Source: Nothopassalora personata (lineage: Eukaryota > Ascomycota > Dothideomycetes > Mycosphaerellales > Mycosphaerellaceae). Taken from it: a DNA stretch of 64,000 nt. The translations under genes were made by a program, and so were the position numbers. The stretch covers positions 3,534,001 through 3,598,000 of the forward strand of contig CM066293.1 in NCBI GenBank assembly GCA_033816765.1. Reading direction: 5' to 3'. Below the pieces are notes generated by a model. The model saw only the letters and a program-made list of their open reading frames with translations, had not been told where the DNA came from and did no database searches. Of this stretch, positions 32,111 to 44,828 are shown piece by piece. Each line of letters opens with the position of its first letter. The stretch's first letter is position 1.

Positions 32111-35100
32111 CCCGAGCCAACCGGTTATTATAAGTATAGCGTAGGCTCGTAGAAGGTATTAAGACTTAATAGACCCTAACATCATAATTCGTACTATCTA
32201 ACCTACGGATACATTCGAGAGCGCCTATAAACTACGGCTTTTTAGCTCGACTACGACCCTATTTACGTAGGATATATATCGTTATCTAAGTAGATTAAGT
32301 TTATTCTACAAGTATCCTAATATTATTAGTCGTTCGGACTAAGACGTAAAGGAGTAACTGCTAGTACGCGCTTAGTTCTTCCGCCTAGCCTAGATAGAAG
32401 GTTTAGAGTAAACGACTTGGTCGACGCTTATATTAAGAGTAGATACCGTCTCGTTAGCCCCTATCTCCTATATACGCTTAACTAGTAAACCTATTTACTC
32501 GTAAGAGAGTAGTAAATAGTAGACCCTAACGGGTCCTTTTTATCCTTAGACCTTTAGAAGAAATAGCTACTACTCCCTATATTACCGCTATTTAATAAGG
32601 TATATTTATAAACCTATAGGGAATTTCTTCCTATAACCTACCGCTATTATAGCTACTTTATAGGACTAAAACCTCTACTAGGCTAATCTTCAATATCGTA
32701 GTAGTAGTAGCTTATAGACTCTAACGTAAACTAACTGTATAATCTAGTATATATATGCTCTATAATATTATAGAGTATTAACGGTACGTCTACCTCTCTC
32801 CCGGCTTTAGGTTTTACTCCTTACTACGTACTTCCGCCCCGACGCTTCTATGTTTTACCCTACGATAGCCTGTAGGTATAGGTATAGGTATACGTGTACG
32901 TATAGCTACTAGCGGAGGTTAGGAGGCTTCACTATTACTAGAAGGTACCGGAGCTAGTTCTAGGAGACTTAATAAATTTGCGAGGTAGTTTCTAAGGTAG
33001 TTTCCGCGGACTACTATATTATTTTTAATACGGTTCTAGGTCGTTACGAACGTAACTAAGCTTTGCTACCTTATCATCTACTTATATACTACTACTAGAC
33101 GTATCTAGTACTAGATTAGTAACTACCTAGGTTAATCTAGCGTAATTTAACGTCGGACTATATATAGTATACTACGGGACGTACCTCTTATAAGACGTAT
33201 ATTTAAGCGTATAATTTGTAGCCGGCTTCTATAGAGGCTAGTATAACTACCGCGACCGTAAGCGTACTATATTACTCTATTATACCTTCCTTAATACCTT
33301 TATATTAGATAAATTACCTAGATAGAACCTTTATAGGGATAAGTATAGGAGTACTTACTATAGGCTCTTATAAGTCGTTAGTAGAACCTAATATAACGAG
33401 CTAAGCGGTCTTACCTTAGGTACATCCTAACGTAGTAAGCTTAGTAGGCGTACATTAAGAATAGAACGGTACAGCTATATATATAATATAGTATACGCTA
33501 TACTATTAATACTATCCTACGATATATATAGTATTCTACTTTCTTACGGACAAACTTAGATACTATTAAGGTATACGCCCCTTTATTACTATTATAGCCA
33601 AAATCGTCTATAATATACGAATAAATAAAGGTACTCTACTACTAGAATACTAGATTACTAGTATAAATTTTGACTTTATTAGCTAGCTTTCTATTACCTA
33701 TGTAGTAGACGGATTTTATAGTACCGTACTATTAGTAGAACATAACGTAATTAGCTTAGAGTTTATAACGTACAGAATTTAACTAGCTTCTAATTAAATT
33801 CTAACTAGGCTCCTACTCCCGTTCTTACTATAAAGATACTTCAATATCTAAATACTTTACTATTACGACTTATACGCTAATAACCTACTACTTATTAAGC
33901 TAGTTAGTATAGCTACCTTTCTAGTACTCCGTATAGATATCTACTACCGCCGTTAACTCTACTATAGCTATATACTATAATAACGTATATTAACTACCCT
34001 CGCTATCTCTATTACTACTACGCCGTAGTATAGATATACGTCTATTACTAAAAGATTCCTATTGCCTATATATATAACGGACGAGCCCTTCTTAACTACC
34101 CTTATATTATCGTCCCTGTTATAATACGCTATATATAGTACTTATATACGATAAGCGCCTAGTAATCGATTATTACCGCTAGCTATAGCCTACTAACGGG
34201 TACGAACGCCTTGTATAGATATAATAGGACCTCGACGTACGCGTAAATACCGTTAAAGCACGGGGAAGAGTCTACTTTACCGTAAAGAGCTCTACCGTAC
34301 TAATAGCGGCTATATTAATTAACTCTATAAGTAGCTTACCTAGACGGAGTTATAGCTACGCTATACTTAAGAGTAGTACCGTCGAGTATAGTATTACCTA
34401 CGATAAATCTCTCTATCTACTATACGTAGTACCTCTACGTACCCCTACTTCCTCCTATAAAGTAACTTACTATTCGCTCGAAGTATTTATTACTAATCTA
34501 CTAGCCTATATTTAGGGATAGTACAATTACGTATATTATAGCTCTTCATACTTAGAATACGGATCTAGTTACCTATAATTATCGTATAGAAGTCGACCGG
34601 TAGGAGAGGATTAGCTTAGCTAAGAAGTATTTATAATAAGTTTAGTAGGAAGCGTAAGAGTAGGAGAGGACGAAGTACGAGTAGTTAGTATAGGAGAGGA
34701 AGACGTTAGAAGGGTTTTAAGAAGAGCTAGTATAGTAGGTTAATATGAGGATAATAGAGTAGAAGAGAGGAGACGTATATAAGTTATAGATTATTGCGGG
34801 AAGATAGTATATCAAGGCCGGTAGTACCTCTAGTTAACCTTAGTACTTAGGAAGTAAAGAAGAAGTATATTAGTATAGTAGGAGCTAGGACGGAGGCCGA
34901 AGGAGATACGGGAGAAGGAGGTATAAGAGTAGGTATATACCCCTTAGATATCGAATAACTTTATACTAGTAGAGGCTAGCTAGCCTCGCGTAGCCCTTAA
35001 CGCTATAATTAGTTAGGCCATTTAGACTCTAGATTAGTTAGGTAAACTCTTAGGATAGTAGCTTATCTACGTAGTAGATAGTATACTAATATATAGAGGT

Positions 35101-36159
35101 GTTTCGTTACCTATACGATTAATTATAGAGCCTCGTTATAATAACCTAGTTTTAATTATAGCTCTATTTAGGTATTACTCTATATACGTATAGTTGTTTA
35201 TATCCGTATGCGCTATATACTATATATATAGACAGTTAACTTCTAAAAGTATATGATATCTATAGGTAATAACTACGTAAGAACTTAGTATACTAGATAA
35301 TAGAAAGGAATCCGTCCTAAAATCCGTCTACATATTAGATCCTTACCTATACCCTTAATATAAGGACTGTAGCTTACTAACTTCTACCGTAACGTGTATC
35401 CCGGAAGGGTTTATTAACTATTCCTAGTTAAGTTTGCGCTATATTAATATATACCGTACGTTTATCCTAGAAGGAGCCTTGTCTTCTAATTAAGACGCTT
35501 AGGGTTCTACCTCCCGGTAACTACGTTAACTAGTAAGGATAGATTTAATCTTATAATATAATATAGTAGCTAAATGCCCTAAGTAAGTAGTTATAAAAGA
35601 AGTTAGGTTAAGATACAAATGTTTTCGGTATAGAGTATATAGGCTCTTATAAAGATACTATATAGTAATATATAAAGAAGAAGAAGAAGATAAAGACGTC
35701 TAGTACTAGTACTTACTGCATTTTACCTATCCCGTCTATCTATCTATCTTCTATAGGGTATCTACCTATAAGGGAGGAAGGATTAGATAATACGACGACA
35801 CCTATAAGGGTATTTAGCTACCTATATTATTATTACAACATGTAGCCGTCGCTACTCGAAGGTAGTAGTATAGTATATAGGATTCCTCTACGTAATAAGA
35901 TTTCCTAGTACGTTCTATAGCATTTACTTACGCTCTATATAATTCGGTACTTATACGTATATCTTAGGGTAGAGGGATATATAATTGTACGCTTATTTAC
36001 TTATAGATAGTAATAACAATTAATATTACTTATAGATAGTAAGAACTATTAATAAGTAATATTCTCTTTACAGTACTATACTACGAGGCTAGCGAGTCTA
36101 CTATCGACTTCTATTACGTACTTAGCGAGGCTACTAAGAGTATACCGGCGGCTTAGGAG
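32111..36159. other. Unidentified RIP-degraded DNA
   Basis: About 4 kb without any recognised domain. Purine-rich plus-strand stretches occur near 34600-34960 (repeated AGTAGGAGAGGA and GAAGTA words). No ORF of useful length and no structured RNA was noticed. Confidence 0.35.
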
Positions 36160-37140
36160 TAGGAGAGGGTATCGAGTTTAATATCGGACGGTTTTAGTAT
36201 AGTCGGTTTAAATCTATAAAAGGTATTAAAGATCTAATTTAAGCACTATTAGTATTACGGAGAGGTTATTAAGCTTTATATTAACAATTTAACTTTACTT
36301 ATGCTACGTAGATAAGAGCTAATAAAGATCGCTATTTACTACGTCTATATCTTAAGCGTAATAATTTACGAGGCTATTAAGGTTCTTAAGCTTAGTAACG
36401 ATTAATTTAATATATATAGCGTAAGTACTGGAGACGTAATAGATGTCCTTATTAATAGGGTCTATTACCTTAGCCTTATTACCGGTAGCCTAGGAGCTAA
36501 AGAGGCTATTGAGTTTTATATAAACTATAGTACTATACTTAGCTTAAGTCTATAAAGGTATTAAAGATTAACTTAAAGCGCGATTTACGTCGCGGGGAGG
36601 TTATTAAGCTTTATATTAACTGCTTTACTTTATTTATTCTACGTAGATAAGAGATAACGAAGGTTATAATTTACTACGTCTATTTCCTAGGCATAATAAT
36701 CTAAGAGGCTATCAAGGTTTTCGAGCCTAGTATTAATTAATTTGAAATACGTAGCGTAAGTACGGAAGACATAATAGAGGTCCCTATTAATAACGTCTAT
36801 TACCTCGACCTATTAAGTAGAGAGATTAGTCAGCTTATCTAGCTTTATACTTACTACTTTTATATTACCGAGCTTAGTACTAATAGATTTCTTATATTTA
36901 GCTTACGTAAAGGAGAGGTAATAAAGATCTTTATTAAGACAATTAAATTACTTAGCCTAACGACTAGTAAGCTTAGTAAGCTTTACTTTAACGGCTATTA
37001 GATCCTTTACTTTAGTATAAGAGTTGTTACTAGTATACGTATTAACCGCTTAGATACAAGATAGGTCTTTAAGCTTTATCTTAATTGTCTCTACCTCCTT
37101 AACTTAGTACTTAGAGAGGCTATCGAGATTACTAAGCCTC
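36160..37140 (+). repeat. Degenerate tandem duplication, unit about 335 bp
   Basis: 36211-36480 and 36546-36810 align over their whole length (shared CTATAAA-GGTATTAAAGAT, GGGAGGTTATTAAGCTTTATATTAAC, TTTACTACGTCTAT, GTCTATTACCT). A weaker third unit seems present at about 37070-37140 (AAGCTTTATCTTAATTG, GAGAGGCTATCGAGATTACTAAG). Read across stops on the plus strand, the units look like protein repeats (EAIKVL-like helices), so this may be an old repeat-containing gene or transposon ORF. Family not recognised. Confidence 0.55.
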
Positions 37141-40100
37141 GTATTAATTAGATTTAAGTATATGTCGAGGGTAGGGCAGGCATTGGTAGCGTCTGTATTA
37201 ATAGCTTAAGTATATTAAAGGCCTATAAGTCTTATCTAGATTACCGTTATCTCCGTAGTAAGCTTCTTAATAGATACTATATACTAGGCTTAGGTATAAT
37301 TTATATTATTAATGTTATTCTACTATTACTCTAGATTGTTATATACTTCCTTTAGCTAACCGGCTTAAAGGTCCAATACGTCCTAAATACTCTATAGTAT
37401 TAGCTTAATTATAGCTATATTGTCCGTTAAGCTATAAAAATCCCTGTTTAGTACCTTCTAGTTATTATATATTTCCATTAGCTTATAGGCTTAGATATGT
37501 AATACTTACTAAGCTATTCTTAGATCAACTTATACTTAGTCTATTCTTAGCTCGCTTATAGTAAAATAGCTGTTTAGTATATAGAAATTAATCTACTATA
37601 TCTTCTAAACCCTAGAGAGATACTTTAACTAACTAGATTAGATAGCTAATACTTCTCGTACGGTTACTACGAGCGAGAGGGACTACTATAGGTATAGGTA
37701 GAGATATATATAGTTACGCGAGCTATCTAAGAGTTTAAAGGTACGCGTAAGAAGATAAGGGAACGTAAAGCGGGCTAGCGGCCGCTAGCGGCCGCTAGCG
37801 TACGGGGTTATAGCCGATAACGTATTACGAGGTAGTAAGTAAAAGGGCTATCTTATAATAACAGTACCTAGATTATTAAACATACAGTATTCCCTCTTAT
37901 AGTCGAGCGATAAATCCTTAAGTAGGGAGTTAAGGTCGGTACCTAACTAAGTAGCCTTTATAGTATAATTAATATTCTTATATACTAGGTATAAGTAGAG
38001 AGTACCTATAATACCATAGCTAACGGTTCTACTCGTAGGTATACCGAGAATCGAGTAATTTATTACTATAGTATTAGCAATATACGCGTAGCTTCTCCTC
38101 ACTAATAGTATAGAAGGCGGGTCGGTAACGACTATAGTATTAGGCGTAGGAGAAGCCTATAGAGTAGTCGTAGAGGCCGGCCGGTCCTAGACTCCGGTAG
38201 TAGTAACTCTAGCTATAAGATTATTAAGAATCGCTATATAGCTACTAGTTATTAATACCGGGCCGGTTATCTATTTACTTAAGTACCGATCAATTATAAG
38301 TAAGATACGCGATACTAGTTTCCGGAAGACTATAGGTCCGAAATAGCGCGGGACGTCTAGATTATTAGCTATAGCCTCGTAGATAGTAGGAGATAGACGG
38401 CGCTACCTATATAGACTATACTTATTATAAAGGAATAAAAGCTACTTAAGTTATTAAACATAATTATAGAATGTAAAGCGGGATTATATAAAACCTACTA
38501 TTACGAGTTAATTGGCCGTAAAGAGAAGTCTTAAGGAGTAATTATCTAATACTTTAGCTTTACTAGATAAGGCGCTAATAGTAAGGTTAAAGAATACCTC
38601 GAAGTAATTTATAGACTTACGTAGAATTACTTCTAGCTCGTTACAATTAAGAGTAATATAGTCTCATTTAATATTAGATAACCTTAATGTAGAAAGTACG
38701 AAAGCTCATATTCGAAGGGTAATTTATAATTATACATTATTAATAGTATTTTTAGTATACTAAAGGCTAGGTTAATACTAAGTCTAACGCTAGTAATGCT
38801 ACTTATAGTTTATTATAGTACTATAAGTAGTACCACTAGAGGTAGTACTACTACTAACAGTAATCTACTTAAGGAGATAGAGCCTAGTAGCGCTAAATAT
38901 AAGGGAGGAAGACACCTAAATAAATTTTAGAAAGAGAGGGAAAGATATTAGGCCGCTAACTCCTACTAATTAAAACTATATAAGACTTTTCGTAAGTATA
39001 ATTACAAATTGTAATAAACATAGCCTCGTTAGTAGTATCCTTTATACCTCTCCCCTAGGTATAGGTATCGTAAGATACGCTCCTAGGCGAAGGAATACTA
39101 ACGTTTAAGGATAAATGTAGCTACTCGAGGGTAACATATATTTAGGTTTTTATAACGGCTTTATAGGAGATAGAACAGTAACGGGTATAAAAATAGAAGG
39201 AATAATTAATAGTATACCGTTTCGGGCGTAGAAAGCTATCTAGGCTACCGAACCCTAAATACCTAAGGCTAAAGTTTAGACGTTACTCCGAGCTACTTAG
39301 CGGAGCGTCCTAGGTATAAAATAGGAGCTACATTAGTAAGCTATTAAGCCTATTGTTTAGTATAGTGCTAAGAAAGCAATAGTAAGGGGTTATAAATAGT
39401 ATCTATATAAGCTAGAATTATCGTAATTAACCTACGGTATAGTAACATTCATTTATCGCTAGAAGCTTATACGGCGTCTACTTCCTCGTATACGCGCTAG
39501 ATCATAAGCTAATACTAGGACTCCTAGCTAGTCTTAGGAATATATACTACCGCGCCTCTAAATATAAGCTTACTACCGTCCTCTAGTAGTTATAGTCGGA
39601 CGGTATCTAGATAACTATAGTTTAATTTAGTAATGTTCTCCTTACTAGAATAGCGAAAGAGGTATAATAAGAGCGACTTTCCTATAGACGTACTAGTAGC
39701 GGAGGTAAAGTTAGTAGATTAGGTAGAATATTACGTTACGGTTAGTACTACCTTATTAATTTAAATTAATACTAGTACAAGGGACTTTCTTAGCCGGCCG
39801 GATAACCTATAATAGTAACCGAATCTACTCTAGAGAAAGTAAGACGCCTAGTAATTATTATTATTAACCTCTTAGTCCGTAGCGTTTGTATACGTACTAT
39901 ACTTCTAGTATACTATACTATATCCCTTACCTCTACTATTAGGTAGTAAGTGCTTCTTATACGCCCTATTCCGAATTATACTATAAATATATACTTTATA
40001 TAAGACAGATTACCTAATACGTAATCTCTTTAGCCCTATAGAATAGTAGCTTCAATATTTAACTTCTCTTCTTATAGCTTACTAAGCTTCCTAGGTGTAA

Positions 40101-40905
40101 GCTTACTTAGCTAAGCGTATAATACCCTTAAGTATAGAATAGGCGACTCTAAGCCGGCTAGATTAAAGCTCCGGAAGTTAGACTAGGCCTACTTTAACGT
40201 TAACTAGCTACGCTAATAGTCTAATCTAGAAGATAGTTAGGTAAGCTCTATTAGAGTCTATGAACTCCTACTTTCCGGTTATTTATTATATACTTTATAC
40301 TAATCCTCCCTTAACTATAGAGACGAAGCCCTATAATAGTCCCTAGGCTCCTATACGCTATAGAGTAGTATACTAACGCTATAGCTAGTATAAATCCTAA
40401 TACTATAGTTACTTAGAGAGGACGATACTTAGCTAATTATAGGCTCGTAGAGGAGTAATATTAATTGTTTATATACGGTTAATACTAGCTTTATATACAA
40501 TTAGTACTACTATTATACTATCTTAATAGTAAGTTATAGTATATACGGAGGATAATAATATATATAGGAGACTCTAGGTTTATCTTATAGGTTTTAGATA
40601 TATTAAATCTAGGTAGCCTTATCGTTTATAGATAGCGATTATATATTACTAAGAGTAATAATAGCCTTAAGTTAATTGTTTGTTAGTATATAAGTAATTT
40701 AAATCTATAGAGGAGTATACTTAAATATTAAATACCCTACTACGTACGTCTTAAACGAGATCGTACGTAAGGCGTAGAGTTAGCTAATAGTATACGAGGC
40801 TAACTGGAGAATAGCAATAGGTACGGTTATTATATTTCGAGAGACGAGTATACTAGTAGCCGTAAGTTACAAGGTAAGCCGCCTATCCGTAGTATCGTAG
40901 ATAAG
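37141..40905. other. Unidentified RIP-degraded DNA
   Basis: No ORF and no motif. A short palindromic run, GCTAGCGGCC repeated about 2.5 times, lies at 37774-37801. The right edge is set by the presumed start of element A's LTR. Confidence 0.35.
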
Positions 40906-41334
40906 TATTACGATTTAGCCTAGACTATATAACTATAGCTAGCTATTAGACGTAAATAGTTACGTAGGCTATACGCGATTACTCGCTTACTAGTAACTTA
41001 GTAAACCGCAATTACTTACTTACTAGTAACTTAGTAATCTACGAGTATAGTAATACTATCTCCTTTATATTTAGGAACGCTAAGAATCCCTTATAGTTTT
41101 AATACGTTTAACTTACTATTTAATATTACTATTTAGAATATACTAAAACCTATTAATATTACTATTTAGAATATACCGAAACCTAACCTCTACTATACTA
41201 TTTCTTAAGTCTTTATAAGACTAAGATAACTACTACTTTATTACTCTCCCTTAACGTCTTATTAGCCTAAGAATAAACCTAATTAAGCTTATTTTCTTAA
41301 CTTGTAATATTATTAGGTTATACTAAACCTAATA
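40906..41334 (+). repeat. 5' LTR of gypsy element A
   Basis: The right end is well placed: ACTAAACCTAATA (TAACA-type end with a C-to-T change) is followed by GCTTTAAACGCC, the same internal start as element B. The block 41065-41334 matches the other family LTRs in the coding orientation of A. The left end, TATTACGATT at 40906, is a guess based on the expected TGTTACGG start. No matching 3' LTR was found. Confidence 0.6.
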
Positions 41335-41337
41335 GCT

Positions 41338-41346
41338 TTAAACGCC
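41338..41346 (+). other. Putative self-primer binding site of element A
   Basis: TTAAACGCC, 3 bases after the LTR, is complementary to the GGCGTTTAA core of the family's LTR (seen as TACGTTTAA at 41103-41111 in this decayed copy). Element B has the same arrangement. No tRNA-type site is seen. Confidence 0.5.
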
Positions 41347-41384
41347 CTCTACGATAGGAGATCGATAGAGTAATAGGGGAACAC

Positions 41385-42962
41385 CCGCCCCTAGTAAAGC
41401 AAGTAGAGCCCGACGACCTTAGACCGCGAACGATGCTATTAATGCCTTAGCTACTTATATAGGCAACGAATCCCTTAAGGTTAGTAAGCTAGAATACTAC
41501 TATAGCGATTAAGACAAGTTTGACACTTAGGTCTCTTAGATAGATATGTACTTCTTATATAACTCTATAGCTAAGAACCTTAAGCCTATCTTTATTACTA
41601 CCTTCTTAAGAGGACGAGTATAGTATTAGGTTAAACTATTCCTTAGGAAGTACCTAGATAGCAATAGAGAAGATAACGGCGAGGGAGTCTTTAAGTCTTA
41701 TAATTACCTTAAATATACTATAAAGAGCGTCTTTAGAATCTCGAATAAGATCTCTACTACGCTACGCGTTATTTAGCATTTAATATAGAAGACCTCTACC
41801 GCGGACTACGCTACTAAATTCTAGGAATACGCGCCACTTACCGACTAGGACGACAAAGTACTTTAGGTTATGTATCGAAGGGGCCTAAAGGAGTAAGTTA
41901 AGGACGAGTTAATAAGTGACGGTCGGAAGATTAATAGCTTAGGAGAATTAATCTAAGTTACGATCGATCTTAACGATAAGCTCTACGAGAGAGCTTTAGA
42001 ACGACGATATAACTCTAAGGTATCCGGAAAAGCCGGATTTACCCTAGGCTACGATAACCGGAATAGAGGCTTTAACGACAATTATAATAGTAAACCTAGG
42101 GACAAGCTATACTACGGACCGTAGCTAATAGAGCTCGACGTTACTAAGAAAGGTCGTAAGATTAGGAATAGTAAGGGGAGTAGAAGACCCCCGAGTTTAG
42201 GAAAGGAAACACGTACTTACTACGGATATAGTAAACCTAGCTACCTAGTAAGGGACTGCCGCGGTAAGAATATAGTACGCCGCGAACAGTTTAATATAAT
42301 ACAACCCCGAACTAGTAAATCTAAGAGTAGCGTTAGATCTCGAAGAGATACCGACTATACTCGGAGAGTAGAGGAGAGAGCTAGTAATAGAAGCACGACG
42401 CCTCTCCTAGACCCCTTAATAGGACGAGGAGGATACTATAGGTAGCTAATAGTAGTTATTCCATTTAGGCTATAGAACTAACTATAATAGTTTAATATAA
42501 TAGTATAAAGAATCAACTACGGGATCGAATCCGAATCTCGAAATGGTTATAGAAGCCTTTACTAGCGATTCTATTACTTATTACTAAGACTCGTATTAAG
42601 TTTACTACGCCGTAAAATTAGGCGTAGGGTATTAGCCTTAGTAACTAAGAGGAACTCTAGGAGCAACGTATAGGTAGAACGCTACGCTCTAAGAAGTAGA
42701 CATCGACGAATCCTACTTCGATAGCGATAGAAGCGATAAAGAAAACTAGGACCTAGGATAGAACAGATCGTAGTTACTAAAGCTATAGAAAGAAAGTTAA
42801 GAAACTACCGGGCTAGATACTATCGAAGAAAACTAGGATCTAGAAGAATTAAGCAAAGAAGATTCCTCTAAAGGAAGAGAGAACGACACTAACGACAACA
42901 GCGAATAACTAACCTTTACGATCGATGTACCTAGGAAATTATATAACATAATTATACACCTA
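41385..42962 (+). pseudogene. gag: Element A gag and linker, RIP-degraded
   Basis: Plus-strand translation gives a typical gypsy Gag: LEYYYSD, MYFLYNSIA, FRISNKI, YATKF-EYAPLTD and LNDKLYERALERRYN. A zinc knuckle follows at 42218-42259 reading YYGYSKPSYLVRDC, where C-x2-C-x4-H-x4-C would be expected before TGC-to-TAC and CAC-to-TAC changes. A loosely conserved acidic linker runs to 42962, where the pogo element interrupts the sequence at a TA. Stops are mostly TAG. Confidence 0.8.
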
Positions 42963-43032
42963 ACGTGCTTCACCACCGAGCGGGCCACACCACCGAGCGG
43001 GCCACTTTTGCCAAGAACTGTACCACTTCCAC
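42963..43032. repeat. Left terminal inverted repeat (70 bp) of the pogo element
   Basis: Exact reverse complement of 44759-44828. It holds two back-to-back copies of the 17-mer CACCACCGAGCGGGCCA (42971-43004), probably paired transposase binding sites. Confidence 0.95.
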
Positions 43033-43080
43033 TTTGATTGCGACGGTATCTTAACACGACGACATCCTACAGAATCGTTA

Positions 43081-44748
43081 CTAGGAGGACAATTCCTCTT
43101 CAGATTCTTCGCTATCTAGCAAGTCTACTTGACAGGTGCGTACGTTATGCCCCGACTCGCCACATCGCTTGCAGCGTCGTAGCCTTGGTGCTGGCCGAAC
43201 ACCATCTAGCGACTCTCTACTTACTTCCTGCCTCCTAGTATCCTCTGGAGGTATCAATTGCGACGCCTCATCGAAGGTTAGAGACCCTCTAGACTGAATA
43301 TACTTGCGCTTTCGTGCTTTCCGCTGTGTAAGGGCCTCGTTAGACTTGCGTAGCTCACTGATCTCGCTTCGCATAAGAGCCATCTGATGCGCTATCTCTC
43401 TACTCCCTTTCACAAGCTGATGCACCCCTTCCTGTAACGAGTTTGGCGATGAACCTGCCCGGGCACGCATTTTGTTCGTTACTAGTGTCGATTGAGAGTC
43501 GAATTCTTTTGCAGTTCGTGGTGTCTTCGACTCCCAAGGGGTAGAGTCCGGAGCTGGAGGCGTTGGCGTACGTAGCTTAACATCAAGCTTGTCTATCACT
43601 GCCTGTGGATTGAATGGAACCAAACCAGCGCCTCTGAAGCTCGATAGGATGTTCTCCTGTCTAAATACAGCGTCATGGGCAGCCCGGAAGGCGCGTAGGA
43701 ACTCTACTTTGTCGATATGAGTGATGCGCTGGCGTGCCAAGCCCGAGAGCTGAGCACCGTATGCCTTCTTCAAAGGCGAATAGCAACCCACATCCAATGG
43801 CTGGAGTAAGTGCGAGGCGTGCGATGGCATACATAGGGCCAAGATCTTGTATTCCTTGCACAGATTCTGGAATGCCTTCGAGTTGTGGCTCTCGTGGCCA
43901 TCGATAATGAGCAGTCTCCATGCCCCAGTCGTACGAGCTACAGTATGCTTCTGGAAATGCTCCAGCCACCGTATACCGAACTCATTGTTGGTCCAGCCGT
44001 TCTCTGTTAGCCCGATTGTCCAGTCTGGACCCAAGTTGCCGTCTTGGTACCAGGTACTGATGTGCTGTTTGCCTGCAAGGATGACGTAGGGTGGGAGCGC
44101 TGTTCCGTCTGCACAGATGGTCTCAATCACTGTTGCCCATTCTCTGTTGCCCTGTTGGACGACCTTCCTCTTTCCACCACGCCTTTCTGAACCCGTAACG
44201 ACGCTCTGCGACGTAATAACACCCATCATAAACCCTGTCTCGTCAAAGTTGTAGGTGTCCTGGTCGAGGATGCCATACTTCTCCTTCATATTACGCACAA
44301 GCAAGAACCACTTCTCGATAACGTCTGGATCTTCCATTAGGGCTCGCTGACGATCGTATCCACGTGTCATGCGAACCTTTAGCTCACGATGCCGCCCAAT
44401 GAACCTGTCTGTCCAATTGAGACCAGCGGGCTTGAGGCCCTTCTCTTGTAGCAATGAATCGGCCATTGCTCGTACGCTAGCCTTTGATGGCGGGAAACCT
44501 CTAAGATCCAGCTCGAGTATGTACTCAAGTATCACCCTCTCTTCTAGCTCTGTAAGCTTCTTCGAATTGGGCTCGCAGTCACCCCGAGGAGGTCGTCCAT
44601 TCAATCGATACCCTAGTGTGGTTCGAGACGCGTCGTATACCTTTGCAGCAAGTCGATTCGTGATTGTCGCGTCGCGTTTCGTGGCCTGGACAGCTAAGGT
44701 CAGTTTGGCCTCGTTTGAAGACAATACACGCTGTAATGGTGGTTGCAT
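43081..44748 (-). CDS. Pogo/Fot1 family transposase (DD35D)
   Basis: 555 aa from the ATG at 44748. The ORF can be extended 26 codons to a GTG at 44826, but that lies inside the inverted repeat, so I reject it. It cuts and rejoins the element at its terminal repeats. Residues about 5-55 look like a pipsqueak-type helix-turn-helix. About 60-130 fit a CENP-B-type DNA-binding domain (LEERVILEYILELDLRGFPPS, LNWTDRFIGRH). The DDE catalytic core has D169 (NFDETGF), D283 (IIDGHESH) and D319 (LQPLDVG), with 35 residues between the last two, as in pogo/Fot1. A charged coiled coil lies at about 455-490, and a canonical CCHC knuckle (C-x2-C-x4-H-x4-C) at 526-539, before an acidic end. All three catalytic residues are present and there is no frameshift. 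Confidence 0.95.
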   Translation of the reverse strand: MQPPLQRVLSSNEAKLTLAVQATKRDATITNRLAAKVYDASRTTLGYRLNGRPPRGDCEPNSKKLTELEERVILEYILELDLRGFPPSKASVRAMADSLLQEKGLKPAGLNWTDRFIGRHRELKVRMTRGYDRQRALMEDPDVIEKWFLLVRNMKEKYGILDQDTYNFDETGFMMGVITSQSVVTGSERRGGKRKVVQQGNREWATVIETICADGTALPPYVILAGKQHISTWYQDGNLGPDWTIGLTENGWTNNEFGIRWLEHFQKHTVARTTGAWRLLIIDGHESHNSKAFQNLCKEYKILALCMPSHASHLLQPLDVGCYSPLKKAYGAQLSGLARQRITHIDKVEFLRAFRAAHDAVFRQENILSSFRGAGLVPFNPQAVIDKLDVKLRTPTPPAPDSTPWESKTPRTAKEFDSQSTLVTNKMRARAGSSPNSLQEGVHQLVKGSREIAHQMALMRSEISELRKSNEALTQRKARKRKYIQSRGSLTFDEASQLIPPEDTRRQEVSRESLDGVRPAPRLRRCKRCGESGHNVRTCQVDLLDSEESEEELSS

Positions 44749-44758
44749 AGCTGTATCT

Positions 44759-44828
44759 GTGGAAGTGGTACAGTTCTTGGCAAAAGTGGCCCGCTCGGTG
44801 GTGTGGCCCGCTCGGTGGTGAAGCACGT
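44759..44828. repeat. Right terminal inverted repeat (70 bp) of the pogo element
   Basis: Perfect match to the left repeat, ending GCACGT before TA. It includes the same duplicated 17-mer in inverse orientation. Confidence 0.95.

Larger units (their letters stand above)
42963..44828 (-). mobile_element. Intact pogo/Fot1-type DNA transposon, 1866 bp
   Basis: Bounded by 70-bp perfect inverted repeats, flanked by TA on each side (42961-42962 and 44829-44830), with one intact transposase ORF between. Composition is normal, with CA and TG common, inside RIPed element A, so the insertion is young. The paralogous element B shows the uninterrupted sequence at the same site (about 51090-51110). Confidence 0.97.

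Noticed and set aside
37774..37801. Palindromic GCTAGCGGCC run
   Set aside because: Only about 2.5 units; no function or wider structure visible.
42833..43057. Minus-strand ORF of 74 codons, mirrored by 51006-51230 on the other strand
   Set aside because: Both are antisense frames of the gag-pol linker in A and B; similarity reflects the shared element, not a gene.
44749..44826. N-terminal extension of the pogo transposase to a GTG in the inverted repeat
   Set aside because: Non-ATG start inside the terminal repeat; the ATG at 44748 gives a complete protein with all domains.
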